A DNA stretch of 64,000 bases from Pseudomonas inefficax (GTDB lineage: Bacteria; Pseudomonadota; Gammaproteobacteria; Pseudomonadales; Pseudomonadaceae): assembly GCF_900277125.1 (NCBI RefSeq), contig NZ_OPYN01000150.1, forward strand, positions 99,535 to 163,534, read 5' to 3'. A model generated the notes under the pieces. The model saw only the letters and a program-made list of their open reading frames with translations. It ran no database searches and was not told the origin of the DNA. Shown in pieces: positions 1 to 10,464 of the stretch (its first letter is position 1; each line of letters begins with the position of its first letter). A program made the translations under genes and the position numbers.

Positions 1-1
1 G

Positions 2-601
2 GGCGGCGCCGTGGTGTTCAAGCCCATCCAGAGCCTGCGCGAGCGCAAGTTCGCCGACCTGGTGCAACAGAAGACCGACTTCAGCTGCGGCGCCGCCGCG
101 CTGGCCACCATCCTGCGCCAGGCCTACTGGCTGGACGTGGATGAGCAACAGATCATCGAAGGCATGCTGGCCCACGCCGACCAGGACCTGGTGCGCACGC
201 AAGGCTTCTCGATGCTGGACATGAAACGCTACGTGGAAAGCTTGGGGATGCGTGCCCGCGGCTACCGGGTGGCAGCCGAGACCCTTCACAGCGTACGTAT
301 CCCGGTCGTGGTGCTGATGGACGTGCGTGGCTACAAGCACTTCGTGGTCATGCAGAAGGTAGACAAGGGCTGGGTGTACATCGGTGACCCGGTACTGGGC
401 CACAAGCGCTACAAGGTCGACGACTTTCTCAAGGGCTGGAACGGCATCATCTTCGCCGTGATCGGCCAAGGCTACGACAAGAACAACGTCCTGCTCGACC
501 CGCCCCTGCCCCTGACCGCAAAGGGCCGGGTGAACGACTTCACCCCGGTGCAGGATGCAGAGCTGCTGGACTTCGGTTTCATCAAAAGCGACTTCTTCTA
601 A
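2..601 (+). CDS. fapD: FapD, C39-family peptidase of the functional amyloid operon (5' partial)
   Basis: This is the C-terminal ~199 residues of a papain-like C39 peptidase; the reading frame runs off the left edge of the window, so the true start is upstream. The catalytic cysteine lies in TDFSCGAAALATIL, the histidine in YKHFVVM, and the third active-site region in IGDPVLGHKRY. In the fap system FapD is thought to process or assist export of the amyloid subunits FapB and FapC in the periplasm. The two genes that follow are fapE and fapF, in the known fapA-F order, which makes the assignment secure. The first GTG, at position 11, is an internal codon. Confidence 0.93.
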   Translation, partial: GGAVVFKPIQSLRERKFADLVQQKTDFSCGAAALATILRQAYWLDVDEQQIIEGMLAHADQDLVRTQGFSMLDMKRYVESLGMRARGYRVAAETLHSVRIPVVVLMDVRGYKHFVVMQKVDKGWVYIGDPVLGHKRYKVDDFLKGWNGIIFAVIGQGYDKNNVLLDPPLPLTAKGRVNDFTPVQDAELLDFGFIKSDFF

Positions 602-647
602 CGACTCTTGCAACGACAAGGAGCACGAGGCTCCGGGGAGCACCCCA

Positions 648-1400
648 ATGAAGAATGCATCATGGCTCGCACTGGTTTGCCTGGCAGCCAGCCTGCCGGC
701 CCACGCCGAAACGTTCAAGCCCATCGAACTGAAGGACCAGGAATTGGCGAACTTGCGCGGGCGCTATGTGCTGCCGGGGCGCATCGTCAGTTTCGGTATC
801 GTCATGACCAGCACCTGGCAGAACGCCAACGGTGAAGTGATCGGTGCGACCTCCACCCTGCAGATCCAGCAGTCGACCATCAAGCCGCAGTTTCATGTAT
901 CGATGATCGACGAGAAAGGCAGCGGTTCGACCACCAGCGGCGCCGCGCCTGCCGGCAACGGTACGGTCACCGGCGGCAGCGGGCTCAACAGCACCGAAGG
1001 GGTGACCCAGGTTGTACGCGCGGCCGGTGACAACAACACCGCCTACAACAATGTCGACATCAAGGTGACCAAGGCCAACCAGGCCCCAGCCACGCAACCG
1101 CAAGGCCAGGTACTGGCTGCGGGCCAGACCCTGGTCGGCAAAAACGGTGCCGGCTCGCTCAGCGTGTCGTCCACCGGTGCTGGCGTGCAGCTGAACATCA
1201 ACGCCAGCAACAACCAGGGCAGCAGCGTACAGCGCCTGGCCCAGGGCGGTCTGATGCAGAACTCGACGCTGCTTGGCAATGGCAACCATGTCAACAACAT
1301 CACATCCCTGAATGTGGTCATGCGCGAGAGCGTGCCGACAGCTGCTTCGTTGAACGGCAGCCTCGACCAGCTGAAGGGCCTGCGCACATTCGGCTATTGA
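648..1400 (+). CDS. fapE: FapE, minor component of Fap functional amyloid
   Basis: A secreted protein of 250 residues with a clear signal peptide (MKNASWLALVCLAASLPAHA, cleavage after AHA). The mature part is rich in Gly, Ser, Asn and Thr, as in the amyloid-associated Fap proteins. The ATG at 648 gives the signal peptide at the very N-terminus; the upstream in-frame start at 555 would overlap fapD and add an unlikely leader. It lies 46 bp after fapD and 39 bp before fapF. FapE is known as a minor, secreted part of the fibre whose exact job is unsettled. Confidence 0.9.
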   Translation: MKNASWLALVCLAASLPAHAETFKPIELKDQELANLRGRYVLPGRIVSFGIVMTSTWQNANGEVIGATSTLQIQQSTIKPQFHVSMIDEKGSGSTTSGAAPAGNGTVTGGSGLNSTEGVTQVVRAAGDNNTAYNNVDIKVTKANQAPATQPQGQVLAAGQTLVGKNGAGSLSVSSTGAGVQLNINASNNQGSSVQRLAQGGLMQNSTLLGNGNHVNNITSLNVVMRESVPTAASLNGSLDQLKGLRTFGY

Positions 1401-1439
1401 TCTCCAAGTTCTAAGGCAGTCGAAAGGGACGGCAAATCC

Positions 1440-2720
1440 ATGCACCGATCATTCACGCTCAGCGCCATTGTCTGTTTGACCACCCTGGCTCCGGCCACTT
1501 CCCTTTTCGCAGCTGCCGACCCGCAGGTCGAAGCACTGAAGCAGGAACTGCTCGAACTCAAGCAGCGCTACGAGGCACAGCAACAGGCGCTGATGGTGCT
1601 GGAGCAGCGCGTACGCCAGGTCGAGGAAACCCCGGCAGCAGCGCCGCCCAAACGCCTGGTCAGGTCCCCGGCCGAAGGGGTCAAGGGCGCACAGACGGTG
1701 GCATCGGGCGCACCGGGCACCACCGGCAGCTCCTATGGCCAGGCGCTGACCGACGACGCGGAGCCTGCGCAAAGCGTTTCCAACCTGTATGACGAGGCCA
1801 GCGGCTTCTTCGGCGGTGGCAAGTTCAGCTTCGAGACCGGTGTCACCTATACCCACTACGATACCCGGGCGCTGGTACTCAACGGCTTCCTGGCACTGGA
1901 CTCGATCTTCCTCGGCAGTATCAACCTTGACCGGGTGAAGGCAGATAACTGGACCCTGGACATGACCGCCCGCTACAACCTCGCCCAGCGTTGGCAGTTC
2001 GACATCAACGTGCCGGTGGTGTACCGCGAATCCACCTACTCTTCCGGCGGTGCAGGAGGCGCCGGGGCGAGCACCTCGGACGAAACCGTGACCCGCGACC
2101 CGGAAATCGGCGACGTCAACGTCGGCGTCGCCTACAAGTTCCTCGACGAAGACGAGACCTGGCCCGACGCCGTTGCCACCTTGCGCATCAAGGCGCCGAC
2201 CGGCAAAGACCCCTATGGCATCAAACTGCGCCAGGTCGAGGGCAACGACAACCTGTCGGTACCGGAAAGCCTGCCGACCGGCAATGGCGTCTGGTCGATC
2301 ACGCCGGGCATCTCGCTGGTCAAGACGTTCGACCCGGCCGTACTGTTCGGTAGCCTGTCCTACACCTACAACATGGAAGACTCGTTCAGCGACATCAGCC
2401 CACAGGTCAACAGCAAGGTGCCGGGCGACGTGAAGCTGGGCGACTCCTGGCAGATCGGTGGCGGTATCGCCTTTGCCCTGAACGAGAAGATGAGCATGTC
2501 GTTCTCGGTGTCCGACCAGTTCGCCCGCAAAAGCAAGATAAAGCCCGATGGCGGCGACTGGCAGTCGATCTCCAACAGCGACTACAACGCAGCCAACTTC
2601 AACATCGGCATGACGTTCGCCGCCACCGACAACCTGACCATCGTGCCCAACCTGGCCATTGGTCTGACCGATGACGCGCCGGACTTTTCCTTCAGCCTGA
2701 AATTCCCCTACTACTTCTGA
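1440..2720 (+). CDS. fapF: FapF, outer-membrane amyloid export porin
   Basis: A 426-residue outer-membrane protein. Residues 1-25 are a signal peptide (ending SLFAAAD). Residues ~28-62 form a heptad-like helix ([20 protein letters not shown]), matching the trimeric coiled coil that gates FapF. After a flexible Ala/Gly/Ser linker the protein has alternating aromatic beta strands and ends in ...LKFPYYF with the terminal Phe typical of barrels. FapF forms the trimeric channel that secretes FapB, FapC and FapE. It is the last gene of the operon and is followed by a GC-rich hairpin. Confidence 0.94.
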   Translation: MHRSFTLSAIVCLTTLAPATSLFAAADPQVEALKQELLELKQRYEAQQQALMVLEQRVRQVEETPAAAPPKRLVRSPAEGVKGAQTVASGAPGTTGSSYGQALTDDAEPAQSVSNLYDEASGFFGGGKFSFETGVTYTHYDTRALVLNGFLALDSIFLGSINLDRVKADNWTLDMTARYNLAQRWQFDINVPVVYRESTYSSGGAGGAGASTSDETVTRDPEIGDVNVGVAYKFLDEDETWPDAVATLRIKAPTGKDPYGIKLRQVEGNDNLSVPESLPTGNGVWSITPGISLVKTFDPAVLFGSLSYTYNMEDSFSDISPQVNSKVPGDVKLGDSWQIGGGIAFALNEKMSMSFSVSDQFARKSKIKPDGGDWQSISNSDYNAANFNIGMTFAATDNLTIVPNLAIGLTDDAPDFSFSLKFPYYF

Positions 2721-2732
2721 TACTTGCCATCG

Positions 2733-2758
2733 GCCGGGCCTGCGCGAAAGGGCCCGGC
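2733..2758 (+). terminator. GC-rich hairpin after fapF
   Basis: An 8-bp perfect inverted repeat (GCCGGGCC / GGCCCGGC, 10-nt loop) lies 12 bp after the fapF stop. There is no clear T-tract, so it may be a weak or Rho-assisted terminator, or only a transcript-stabilising stem. Confidence 0.4.
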
Positions 2759-2856
2759 TCATGGTTACCAACCTTGTCCCGGACCGCCTTCCATGCCGCG
2801 GCCTGTTATCATCAAGCACAGTTGTATGACGATTTAATGGCAAAAGGGATGTTTTC

Positions 2857-5058
2857 GTGAAGAACCTGTCAGACCACCCACGTACCCGGCTTGTCGCCCT
2901 GGCGGCCCTGGTATTGGTGATCCCACTGGGTACGCGCGCCATGCTGGGTTGGTCCAACCCGCTCGGTTACCTGTCCGACCTCGCACTCGGCAGCTTGCTG
3001 GTCTTGCTGCTGCACCGTCGGCCGTGGTGGCTGGCGCTCCCCATATTACTGGCCTGGGCGGCCCTCTGGGTGGCTTCGGCCGAACTGGTGAGCGCGGTGG
3101 GCCGTTTGCCTACCAGCGCCGACCTGGCGTACCTGGTCGACCCGCAGTTCATGGAGAACTCGACCGGTGGTGGCCTGGCCCATGCCTGGCTGCCCTGGAC
3201 CCTGGGCGCCGGCCTGCTGGCCTGGCTGGCCATCGCCTGGCGCAGCCGCACACAACCCGACCAGCCGCTGCCACGCAAGGCCTGGGCGATTCCGTTGCTG
3301 CTGTTTGGCGCCCATTGGGGCAGCCAGCAACTGGTACCTTCCGACGCCGACCAATGGCGCCAATACAACCTCACCCACCAGTTGCTGTCGGCCGGGGCCG
3401 GCAACCTGCAGCGCCAGGTCGAAGGCTGGATGGGCCAGACAAAAACCTTCACCCCGCTGGCCAGCACCGGCCTGACCCAGTCCGACCTGCATGGCCAGCG
3501 CCTGCTCGCCGGGCCAGGCAATGCCCGCAACCTGCTGGTCATCACCGTGGAAGGCATCCCCGGGGCCTATTTGCGGCCCAACCGTCAGGCCCTGCAGAGC
3601 CGCTTCGACGAAGACCTGATGCCCAAGCTCAGCCAGTGGGCCGAGCGCGGCATGAACACCCCGGACTACGTGCTGCATACCCACCAGACCATCCGTGGCC
3701 TGTACGCGATGCTGTGCGGTGACTACGACAAGCTGGCCAACGGCACGCCCAAGGGCGTGGAGCTGCTGACCCAGAATGAACGCAACCAGGCCTGCCTGCC
3801 GGCACAGTTGCGCCAGGCCGGTTTCACCACCCACTACCTGCAGGGCGCCGGCCTGCGCTTCATGGCCAAGGACCGCATCATGCCGCACATCGGCTTTGAT
3901 GCGGTGCACGGCCAGGAATGGTTCCGCAACAAGAACTACCTGGACTTCCTCTGGGGCAAGGATGACCGCGCCTTCTTCGAGGGTGCGCTGGACTACGTCG
4001 GCCAACTGCAAAAGCAGGACAAACCATGGATGCTGACCCTGCTCACCGTAGGCACCCACCAGCCATACTCGGCACCGGCAGAGTATCTGAAACGCTACGA
4101 CACGCCGAAACAGGCGGCAGTCGCCTACCTGGACGACGCACTCGGTGCATTCCTCGACAATCTCGAGCGACAGGGCGTACTCAAGGACACCTTGGTGGTG
4201 GTGACTTCCGACGAGTCCCACGGCATCGACGGTGTGCGCCTGGCCTCTTCCTGGGGCTTCAACCTCACCCTGGCGCCGGAGCAGGCACAGTTGCCACGGA
4301 TCAAGCGCGGTACCTACGGCCATATCGACCTGGCCACCTCGCTGCTCGACTACTTTGCCCTGCCCATCCCCGTGGCGCTCGGCGGTCGCTCGCTTTATCG
4401 CGACTACGATAGCGGTCGCGAAATGATCTCCTACACCAACGGCATGCTGCGTTATCACGACGGCCAGGGTGTGTTCACCGAATGCGACTTCCAGCAGCGC
4501 TGCCGGCGTTACGCCAGCGCGGGCTTCATCGCCGACCAGGCGCGCTACCTGGGCCCGGGCGACAGCCTGCTTGGCCAGCAGATCGGTGCCCTCGCCGGGG
4601 TGCTCGACCAGTCCCTGCTGCAAACACCGCTCAACCTGCGCTACCAGTTCGGCGGCCCATCGCCGATCCAGTTGCGCAAGCGCATCAAAGATGACTGGGC
4701 CGACAACCTGATCGGCGCCCAGTATCTGGAAATGCCCGAGGGTTCGCATACCCGCGTACGGGTCAAGGTACGCTCGCTGGACCCCAAGCGCGCAGCCTAT
4801 ATCCAGCTCAAGGCCAAGCAGCTGGAGCAGGACGTACCGCTGGGCTTGCCTGACGAGGTGAGGGTCACCGCGGACGAGCCGCTGGAGATGGAATTCAGCT
4901 TCGACAACCCGACCGCGCGCAAGGCGTTTTCCTTCCATTTGCTGGGCCATGGCGGTGGCCAGGTGGAGGTCAGCGACTTCAGCGTGATCACCGCGCTGCC
5001 TGGGGAAGATGAAGCAGCAGATGAACTGGCCGATGGGCATATCGCCCATTCGGGCTGA
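2857..5058 (+). CDS. LTA synthase/sulfatase-family membrane protein
   Basis: A 733-residue alkaline-phosphatase-superfamily enzyme. The N-terminal ~165 residues contain about four to five hydrophobic segments, followed by a periplasmic sulfatase fold. Expected metal and nucleophile motifs are visible: NLLVITVEGIPG (acidic ligand), LHTHQTIRGLYAMLCGDY (nucleophile Thr), GTHQPY, and VVVTSDESHGID (D/H ligands). Family members transfer phosphoglycerol or phosphoethanolamine onto glycans or lipids; the substrate here cannot be told. The start is GTG at 2857, preceded by AAAAGGGA. It follows fapF in the same direction after a 136-bp gap with a hairpin, so it is probably a separate transcript. Confidence 0.85.
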   Translation: MKNLSDHPRTRLVALAALVLVIPLGTRAMLGWSNPLGYLSDLALGSLLVLLLHRRPWWLALPILLAWAALWVASAELVSAVGRLPTSADLAYLVDPQFMENSTGGGLAHAWLPWTLGAGLLAWLAIAWRSRTQPDQPLPRKAWAIPLLLFGAHWGSQQLVPSDADQWRQYNLTHQLLSAGAGNLQRQVEGWMGQTKTFTPLASTGLTQSDLHGQRLLAGPGNARNLLVITVEGIPGAYLRPNRQALQSRFDEDLMPKLSQWAERGMNTPDYVLHTHQTIRGLYAMLCGDYDKLANGTPKGVELLTQNERNQACLPAQLRQAGFTTHYLQGAGLRFMAKDRIMPHIGFDAVHGQEWFRNKNYLDFLWGKDDRAFFEGALDYVGQLQKQDKPWMLTLLTVGTHQPYSAPAEYLKRYDTPKQAAVAYLDDALGAFLDNLERQGVLKDTLVVVTSDESHGIDGVRLASSWGFNLTLAPEQAQLPRIKRGTYGHIDLATSLLDYFALPIPVALGGRSLYRDYDSGREMISYTNGMLRYHDGQGVFTECDFQQRCRRYASAGFIADQARYLGPGDSLLGQQIGALAGVLDQSLLQTPLNLRYQFGGPSPIQLRKRIKDDWADNLIGAQYLEMPEGSHTRVRVKVRSLDPKRAAYIQLKAKQLEQDVPLGLPDEVRVTADEPLEMEFSFDNPTARKAFSFHLLGHGGGQVEVSDFSVITALPGEDEAADELADGHIAHSG

Positions 5059-5151
5059 ACAGTACCACTCATCGCCCGACCGCCGCGGCCTGTCGATTCA
5101 ACCCGCCCGTGCTCGACTAGTGTGTGAATCCCCCAATGTGGAGACAGCACC

Positions 5152-5880
5152 ATGAGCACGAGCGAAAGCAGGCACCCGGTGGTTTCCCGCAGCCAGTGGC
5201 TGGCGGCCCGCAGGCAGCTGTGGCTGCATGAAAAAGCCTTTACCCACCACCGCGACGCGCTGGCCGCAGCCCGTCGCGCCCTGCCCTGGGTCAAGGTCGA
5301 ACACGACTATCGCTTCCAGGGGCCGCACGGCGAACTGAGCCTGGCCGACCTGTTCGCGGGCCGCAGCCAATTGCTGGTTTACCACTTCATGTTCGCCGAG
5401 GGCTGGAGCGAAGGTTGCCACGGTTGCTCGTTCCTGGCCGACCACTTTGACGGCGCCAACCTGCACCTGGCGCATCACGACGTGTCGCTGGTAGCGGTGT
5501 CGCGGGCGCCGTATGCCGAGTTCCAGGCGTTCCGCCAGCGCATGGGCTGGCAGTTCCCCTGGTATTCGTCAAATGGCAGTGGGTTCAACGAGGACTTTGG
5601 CGTCAGCGTCGGCAGCGAGGGCCAGCGGCAGTACAACTATGAGCCGTATGAGGGCGATGAAAGCGAGCTTCCCGGGCTGAGTGCGTTCTACCGCGAGCCG
5701 GATGGCAGCGTTTACCATACCTACTCCACCTATGCTCGCGGGCTGGATATCCTGGTCAACACCTACAACTTCCTCGACATCGCGCCACTGGGGCGCAACG
5801 AAGGTGGGACCATGGACTGGGTGCGGCACCATGACCGTTATGAAGGGCAGTTGGGCAAGCCCAGCTGCTGCCATGACTGA
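5152..5880 (+). CDS. DUF899 family protein (thioredoxin-like fold)
   Basis: A 242-residue cytoplasmic protein of the DUF899 family, recognised by VSRSQWLAARRQLWLHEKAFT at the N-terminus, the HFMFAEGWSEGCHGCSFLADHFD core with a CxxC pair, and the C-terminal ARGLDILVNTYNFLD region. The family has a thioredoxin-like fold and is often annotated as a dithiol-disulfide isomerase-like protein, but the reaction is not established. It stands alone: 93 bp after the sulfatase gene and convergent with the urease operon, with a REP pair in between. Confidence 0.85.
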   Translation: MSTSESRHPVVSRSQWLAARRQLWLHEKAFTHHRDALAAARRALPWVKVEHDYRFQGPHGELSLADLFAGRSQLLVYHFMFAEGWSEGCHGCSFLADHFDGANLHLAHHDVSLVAVSRAPYAEFQAFRQRMGWQFPWYSSNGSGFNEDFGVSVGSEGQRQYNYEPYEGDESELPGLSAFYREPDGSVYHTYSTYARGLDILVNTYNFLDIAPLGRNEGGTMDWVRHHDRYEGQLGKPSCCHD

Positions 5881-5900
5881 CCCCAGCCAGGCGCGGGCTC

Positions 5901-6020
5901 TTGTGGGAGCGGCCTTGCGTCGCGAAAGGGCCGCACAGCGGCCCCAGGATATTCAGCGTCGACGCACAAATTGCTGGGGCTGCTTTGCAGCCCTTTCGCG
6001 ACGCAAGGCCGCTCCCACAA
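5901..6020. repeat. Inverted REP pair between DUF899 gene and ureG
   Basis: Two perfect 31-nt inverted arms (5901-5931 and 5990-6020, beginning ttgtgggagcggccttgcgt) flank a 58-bp centre that itself contains GC-rich palindromes. The same element type recurs at 18827, 24398 and 29345. It lies between convergent genes and may serve as a transcript end. Confidence 0.85.
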
Positions 6021-6047
6021 ACGGGCCCGCGCCGACCTGCTGCATTG

Positions 6048-6671
6048 TCAGCCGCGCACACCCAACATCCCGCGCTCAACGATGAAGTCGATCACCGCCT
6101 GCAGCCCCTCACCTTTCTTCAGGTTACTGAAGGTCCATGGCCGCTGCGGGCGCATGCGCTGGGTATCGCGCTCCATCACTTCCAGCGAAGCCCCCACATA
6201 GGGCGCCAGGTCGGTCTTGTTGATCACCAGGAAATCCGACTTGGTAATCCCCGGCCCACCCTTGCGCGGGATCTTCTCGCCTTCGGCCACGTCGATCACG
6301 TAGATGGTCAGGTCGGCCAGCTCCGGGCTGAAGGTGGCACTCAGGTTGTCACCGCCGCTTTCGACGAAGATCAACTCGAGGTTGCCAAACTTGCGCGCAA
6401 GGGCTTCGACCGCCGCCAGGTTCATCGAGGCGTCTTCACGTATCGCCGTGTGCGGGCAGCCGCCGGTTTCCACGCCGACGATGCGCTCCGGCTCGAGGGC
6501 CCCGGCTTCGGTGAGGATGCGCTGGTCTTCCTTGGTGTAGATATCGTTGGTGACCACGGCGATCTGGTAGTGGTCGCGCATGGCCTTGCACAAGGATTCG
6601 AGCAGCGCCGTCTTGCCGGAGCCGACCGGGCCGCCGACACCGACGCGCAGGGGTTGTTGATAGCTTTGCAT
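6048..6671 (-). CDS. ureG: Urease accessory GTPase UreG
   Basis: A 207-residue SIMIBI-class GTPase that powers nickel delivery to apo-urease in the UreD-UreF-UreG complex. The P-loop [12 protein letters not shown] is at residues ~14-25. The nickel-relay motif appears as [13 protein letters not shown] (CPH). [17 protein letters not shown] and the base-specificity motif [11 protein letters not shown] are intact. Length and motifs are canonical. It is the last gene of the ure operon, 11 bp after ureF. Confidence 0.97.
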   Translation of the reverse strand: MQSYQQPLRVGVGGPVGSGKTALLESLCKAMRDHYQIAVVTNDIYTKEDQRILTEAGALEPERIVGVETGGCPHTAIREDASMNLAAVEALARKFGNLELIFVESGGDNLSATFSPELADLTIYVIDVAEGEKIPRKGGPGITKSDFLVINKTDLAPYVGASLEVMERDTQRMRPQRPWTFSNLKKGEGLQAVIDFIVERGMLGVRG

Positions 6672-6682
6672 GCAGGCAGTCC

Positions 6683-7357
6683 TCAGGAACGGAACAAACG
6701 GGTGTATTGGGTTTCGTGACGCGATGAGGCAATGGCCAGCAACGGCAGGCCGCCGCCAAGCTGGTCGTCGCCCAGGCCCAGTGCCTGGTCGAGGGCCGCG
6801 GGCAGCCCTGCCCCCAGGTCACGCAGCAAGGTCTGGGCAGCCTGCTGGCCGAACGGCACCAGCTTGACCCCGGCCATTACCGCGCCCTCCAGCCAGGCAA
6901 AACCATGGCCCAGGGCCAACTGGCGCAGCGGGATCGCCCAGTGCGCAGCCAGCCAGGCCATACCGCCCAGCTGGGTGAGTTCGAGACTGGCCCGCCAGGC
7001 CGGCGCCTGGCCCAGCTGCCAGCCGTCCAGCAGCCGTGCCAGCGCCGCACCGCGCTGCTGTTCTTCCAGACGCAGCTCGGCGGTTTCGCGGTTGGCCAGC
7101 AGAAAGCGGCTCCAACGGCCGAAGGCCTCGGCATCCTCGGCCTGGCAGGCATGGTACAGGCGCGCCAGCACCGGCCAGTCGAGGCAGGCAAGGGTGTCGT
7201 CGATCTGCTCGCGCTGCCAGGCAGCGAAACCATCCACGTCCCGTACCCAGCCCGCCTCGACCGCCCACTCCAGGCCTTGCGAGTAGGTAAAGCCACCCAC
7301 CGGCAAACCAGGGCTGGCCAGTTGCAGCAGGCGCAACAGCGCCAGGTCGCTGGCCAT
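6683..7357 (-). CDS. ureF: Urease accessory protein UreF
   Basis: A 224-residue, mostly helical protein that recruits UreG to the UreD-bound apoenzyme and acts as a fidelity checkpoint. The N-terminal [21 protein letters not shown] is the family hallmark. The ATG at 7357 overlaps the hupE stop by one base (TGATG), so translation is probably coupled; longer in-frame extensions would run through hupE and are rejected. Confidence 0.95.
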   Translation of the reverse strand: MASDLALLRLLQLASPGLPVGGFTYSQGLEWAVEAGWVRDVDGFAAWQREQIDDTLACLDWPVLARLYHACQAEDAEAFGRWSRFLLANRETAELRLEEQQRGAALARLLDGWQLGQAPAWRASLELTQLGGMAWLAAHWAIPLRQLALGHGFAWLEGAVMAGVKLVPFGQQAAQTLLRDLGAGLPAALDQALGLGDDQLGGGLPLLAIASSRHETQYTRLFRS

Positions 7358-7902
7358 CAACCGGCCAGTACCAGCGCGGCGCCGGCCAGCAGGCCACCGC
7401 CAAAGGCCTTCTGCAGGCCGCTGTGCCTGCGCAACAGGCAACCGACCGCAAAGCCGACCGCCAGCAACAGGCCGCTGACCGTGACGAAGCCGGCACTGAA
7501 CTGCCAGAACGCACTTGGCGTGGCTTCCACGCCATGGGCCCAGCCATGGAACAGGGCGAACACCGGCATGGCCATGGCCAGCAGCAGCTGGCGGCTTGGC
7601 AGCAGCACTGCACCGGCAGCCACCAGCAGCGACACGGCGATCAGGGTTTCCATGCCAAGTACATCGCCGAACAGGTGGCCGCACACCGCACCACCGAACA
7701 TCGCCGCCAGGGTTGCCAAGGGTAGTGTCAGGCTGCGCCGGGTCAACGCGGCGAGCACACCGGTGCCCAGCAGCATCAGCAGGTGGTCAAGGCCGGTCAG
7801 CGGGTGCAACAGGCCGTCCTGCAGCGGGTTGGCGTCGTGCCCGGGGTGGGCGAAGGCAGGCAGAGCCAGCATCAGCAGAAACAGGGCGAAAGTCTTTTTC
7901 AT
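7357..7902 (-). CDS. HupE/UreJ-family membrane protein (probable nickel transport)
   Basis: A 181-residue membrane protein with about six hydrophobic helices. The family motif AHPGHDANPLQDGLLHPLTG follows the signal-like N-terminus, and ALFHGWAHGVE is the second conserved His motif. HupE/UreJ proteins are linked to nickel supply for hydrogenase or urease. The ATG at 7902 has GGAG six bases upstream; the in-frame TTG at 7914 lies on that ribosome-binding site and is rejected. It sits between ureE and ureF. Confidence 0.9.
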   Translation of the reverse strand: MKKTFALFLLMLALPAFAHPGHDANPLQDGLLHPLTGLDHLLMLLGTGVLAALTRRSLTLPLATLAAMFGGAVCGHLFGDVLGMETLIAVSLLVAAGAVLLPSRQLLLAMAMPVFALFHGWAHGVEATPSAFWQFSAGFVTVSGLLLAVGFAVGCLLRRHSGLQKAFGGGLLAGAALVLAG

Positions 7903-7919
7903 CGGTTGCTCCAAGCAGT

Positions 7920-8417
7920 TCAGGAATGGGCAGGCAGGCGCACGAACGGGTGATCGTGGCCGTGGGCATGGCTATGGCTGTGCGGCGCGCTTTGGTAGGC
8001 ACCCGCTTCAGGCTCGAACGGCGCCAGTTCGGCGTCTACCGTCAGGCCCAGGCCACGCAACATGTCGTCCAGCACGTGATCGTGCTGGAAGCGCAACAGG
8101 CCGGGTTCGATCTGCAGCGGCACATGGCGGTTGCCCAGGTGATAGGCCGCACGGGCCAGCAGGTGCGGGTCGGCGCAGCGCACCGTGGACACTGCCTCCG
8201 GCGCCGCCAGCACACGGATCAGCTGGGTGCCCTCGGCATCGGCCAGCAGTTCGCCTCCGCGCAGCAGGTGGCCGCGCTCGAGCATCAGCCCTGCCTCGCG
8301 GCCATCATCCAGGGTCACCCGCAGGCGGCTCTTGATGCGGCTGTCCACGTCCAGGGTAACGGTGCCGGTTTCGCTCAGCTTGCCGGGCTCGGTGATACGG
8401 CGGGTCAAGACAATCAT
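7920..8417 (-). CDS. ureE: Urease accessory metallochaperone UreE
   Basis: A 165-residue nickel chaperone. The N-terminal ~75 residues are the peptide-binding-like domain (ITEPGKLSETGTVTLDVDSRI...LLADAEG), followed by the metal-binding domain with AYHLGNRHVPLQI. The C-terminus is histidine-rich (HSHSHAHGHDH), a nickel-buffering tail. The start at 8417 (MIVLTRRI) follows the ureC stop by 10 bp and is preceded by AAGGAGCCCC. Confidence 0.96.
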   Translation of the reverse strand: MIVLTRRITEPGKLSETGTVTLDVDSRIKSRLRVTLDDGREAGLMLERGHLLRGGELLADAEGTQLIRVLAAPEAVSTVRCADPHLLARAAYHLGNRHVPLQIEPGLLRFQHDHVLDDMLRGLGLTVDAELAPFEPEAGAYQSAPHSHSHAHGHDHPFVRLPAHS

Positions 8418-8427
8418 CGGGGCTCCT

Positions 8428-10131
8428 TCAGAACAGGAAGTAACGCTGGGCCAGCGGCAGTTCGCGGGCCGGCTCGCAGACCAGCAGTTCGCCATCGGCA
8501 CGCACCTGGTAGGTCTGTGCATCGACCTCGATCAGCGGCTGCAGGGTGTTGTGGACCATGTCGGGCTTGCGCACCCGGCGGCAGCCGTGGGCCACGCCAA
8601 TCAGGCTGCGCAGGTTCAGCTCCTCGGCCAGGCCGCGGTCCATCGCCGCCTGGGGCAGGAAGGTCATGCGCGTGGCATGCCGTGCCGCACCCAAGGCGCC
8701 GAACATCGGGCGGTAATGCACCGGTTGCGGCGTGGGGATGGAACCATTGATATCACCCATGGGCGCGGTGACGATCATCCCTCCCTTGATCACCAGGGCC
8801 GGCTTGACCGCAAAGAACGCCGGCGCCCACAGCACCAGGTCGGCCAGCTTGCCGACTTCCACCGAGCCCACTTCGTGGCCGATGCCGTGGGTCAGTGCCG
8901 GGTTGATGGTGTACTTGGCGATGTAGCGCTTGACCCGGAAGTTGTCGCTATAGCTGGTGTCCGGCGCCAGTGGCCCACGGCGCAACTTCATCTGGTGGGC
9001 CACCTGCCAGGTGCGCAGTACCACCTCGCCAACCCGGCCCATGGCCTGCGAGTCGGACGAGGTCATGGCAAAGGCGCCCATGTCGTGGAGGATGTCCTCG
9101 GCGGCGATGGTTTCGCGACGGATACGCGACTCTGCAAAGGCCACGTCTTCGGCGATGCTCGGGTCCAGGTGGTGGCAGACCATGAGCATGTCCAGGTGCT
9201 CGTCCACGGTGTTGATCGTGTACGGCAGGGTCGGGTTGGTCGAGGACGGCAACACGTTGGCCTGCCCCGCCGCGCGAATGATGTCCGGGGCGTGACCACC
9301 ACCTGCACCCTCGGTGTGAAAGGTGTGGATGGTACGGTCGCCAATGGCCGCCAGGGTGTCTTCGATGCAGCCGGACTCGTTGAGGGTGTCGGTGTGGATC
9401 GCCACCTGGATGTCCATTTCCTCGGCCACGCCCAGGCAGCAGTCGATGGCTGCTGGAGTCGAACCCCAGTCTTCGTGCAACTTGAGGCCCACGGCGCCGG
9501 CTGCGATCTGCTCGCGCAGTGCTTCCGGCCGCGAGGCGTTGCCCTTGCCCAGCAAGCCGATGTTGATCGGCAGGCTGTCGGCGGCCTGGAGCATGCGCGC
9601 CAGGTACCAGGGGCCGGGCGTGCAGGTGGTGGCGTTGGTGCCGGTGGCTGGCCCGGTGCCGCCTCCGATGAAGGTGGTGACACCGCTGTTCAGCGCCTCG
9701 TCCACCTGCTGCGGGCAGATGAAATGGATGTGCGAGTCGACGCCACCGGCGGTGACGATCTTGCCCTCGGCCGCGATCACCTCGGTGCCGGGGCCCACCG
9801 GCACGTTCACGCCCGGCTGCACATCGGGGTTGCCAGCCTTGCCGATCACCGCGATACGCCCGTGCTTGATACCGATATCGGCCTTGACGATGCCCCAGTG
9901 GTCGATGATCAGGGCATTGGTCAGTACCAGGTCCATGGCTTCGGCTGCCAGCATCTGGCCCTGCCCCATGCCATCGCGGATGACCTTGCCGCCACCGAAC
10001 TTGACCTCTTCGCCATAGATGGTGAAGTCGTGCTCCACCTCGACCCACAGCGCGGTGTCGGCCAGGCGTACGCGGTCGCCCACGGTGGGGCCGAACATGT
10101 CGGCATAGGCCTGGCGGGAAATGCGGCTCAT
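8428..10131 (-). CDS. ureC: Urease alpha subunit UreC
   Basis: The 567-residue catalytic subunit that hydrolyses urea to ammonia and carbamate at a dinuclear nickel centre. By family numbering, ligands His134 and His136 ([12 protein letters not shown]), carbamylated Lys217 (GLKLHEDWG), His246 and His272 are all present at exactly those residue numbers, and the flap histidine is in MVCHHLD. It overlaps ureB by 4 bp (ATGA). Confidence 0.98.
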   Translation of the reverse strand: MSRISRQAYADMFGPTVGDRVRLADTALWVEVEHDFTIYGEEVKFGGGKVIRDGMGQGQMLAAEAMDLVLTNALIIDHWGIVKADIGIKHGRIAVIGKAGNPDVQPGVNVPVGPGTEVIAAEGKIVTAGGVDSHIHFICPQQVDEALNSGVTTFIGGGTGPATGTNATTCTPGPWYLARMLQAADSLPINIGLLGKGNASRPEALREQIAAGAVGLKLHEDWGSTPAAIDCCLGVAEEMDIQVAIHTDTLNESGCIEDTLAAIGDRTIHTFHTEGAGGGHAPDIIRAAGQANVLPSSTNPTLPYTINTVDEHLDMLMVCHHLDPSIAEDVAFAESRIRRETIAAEDILHDMGAFAMTSSDSQAMGRVGEVVLRTWQVAHQMKLRRGPLAPDTSYSDNFRVKRYIAKYTINPALTHGIGHEVGSVEVGKLADLVLWAPAFFAVKPALVIKGGMIVTAPMGDINGSIPTPQPVHYRPMFGALGAARHATRMTFLPQAAMDRGLAEELNLRSLIGVAHGCRRVRKPDMVHNTLQPLIEVDAQTYQVRADGELLVCEPARELPLAQRYFLF

Positions 10132-10445
10132 GCCCTGCCCTCCAGCGCGCCCATCACCTTGCCCTGGAAACCATAAACCTCACGCTTGCCGGCGTAGGCC
10201 ACCAGTTGCACGGTACGCGCCTGGCCGGGCTCGAAACGCACGGCGGTACCAGCAGGGATGTCCAAACGAAAGCCCAGGGTCGGGGCACGCTCGAACACCA
10301 GCGCCTCGTTGACTTCGTAGAAGTGGTAGTGCGAGCCGACCTGCACCGGCCGGTCGCCATGGTTGGCCACGCTGACGCTGACCGTCGCGCGGCCGCTGTT
10401 CAGCTCGATGTCGCCGGCGGCGACCTGGATTTCACCTGGGATCAT
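10128..10445 (-). CDS. ureB: Urease beta subunit UreB
   Basis: A 105-residue structural subunit ([16 protein letters not shown] at the N-terminus; [21 protein letters not shown]). The ATG at 10445 is preceded by AGGAG and gives the usual family length; the 12-residue upstream extension in the same frame has no support. It overlaps ureC by 4 bp, so translation is likely coupled. Confidence 0.97.
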   Translation of the reverse strand: MIPGEIQVAAGDIELNSGRATVSVSVANHGDRPVQVGSHYHFYEVNEALVFERAPTLGFRLDIPAGTAVRFEPGQARTVQLVAYAGKREVYGFQGKVMGALEGRA

Positions 10446-10464
10446 GCGGGGCTCCTGGGCAATT

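Noticed and set aside
660..1445. Long minus-strand open frame opposite fapE (and similar ones opposite fapF, the sulfatase gene and ureC)
   Set aside because: These are antisense shadows of GC-rich genes; they show no family motifs, and the plus-strand fap genes and minus-strand ureC have signal peptides, catalytic motifs and correct lengths.
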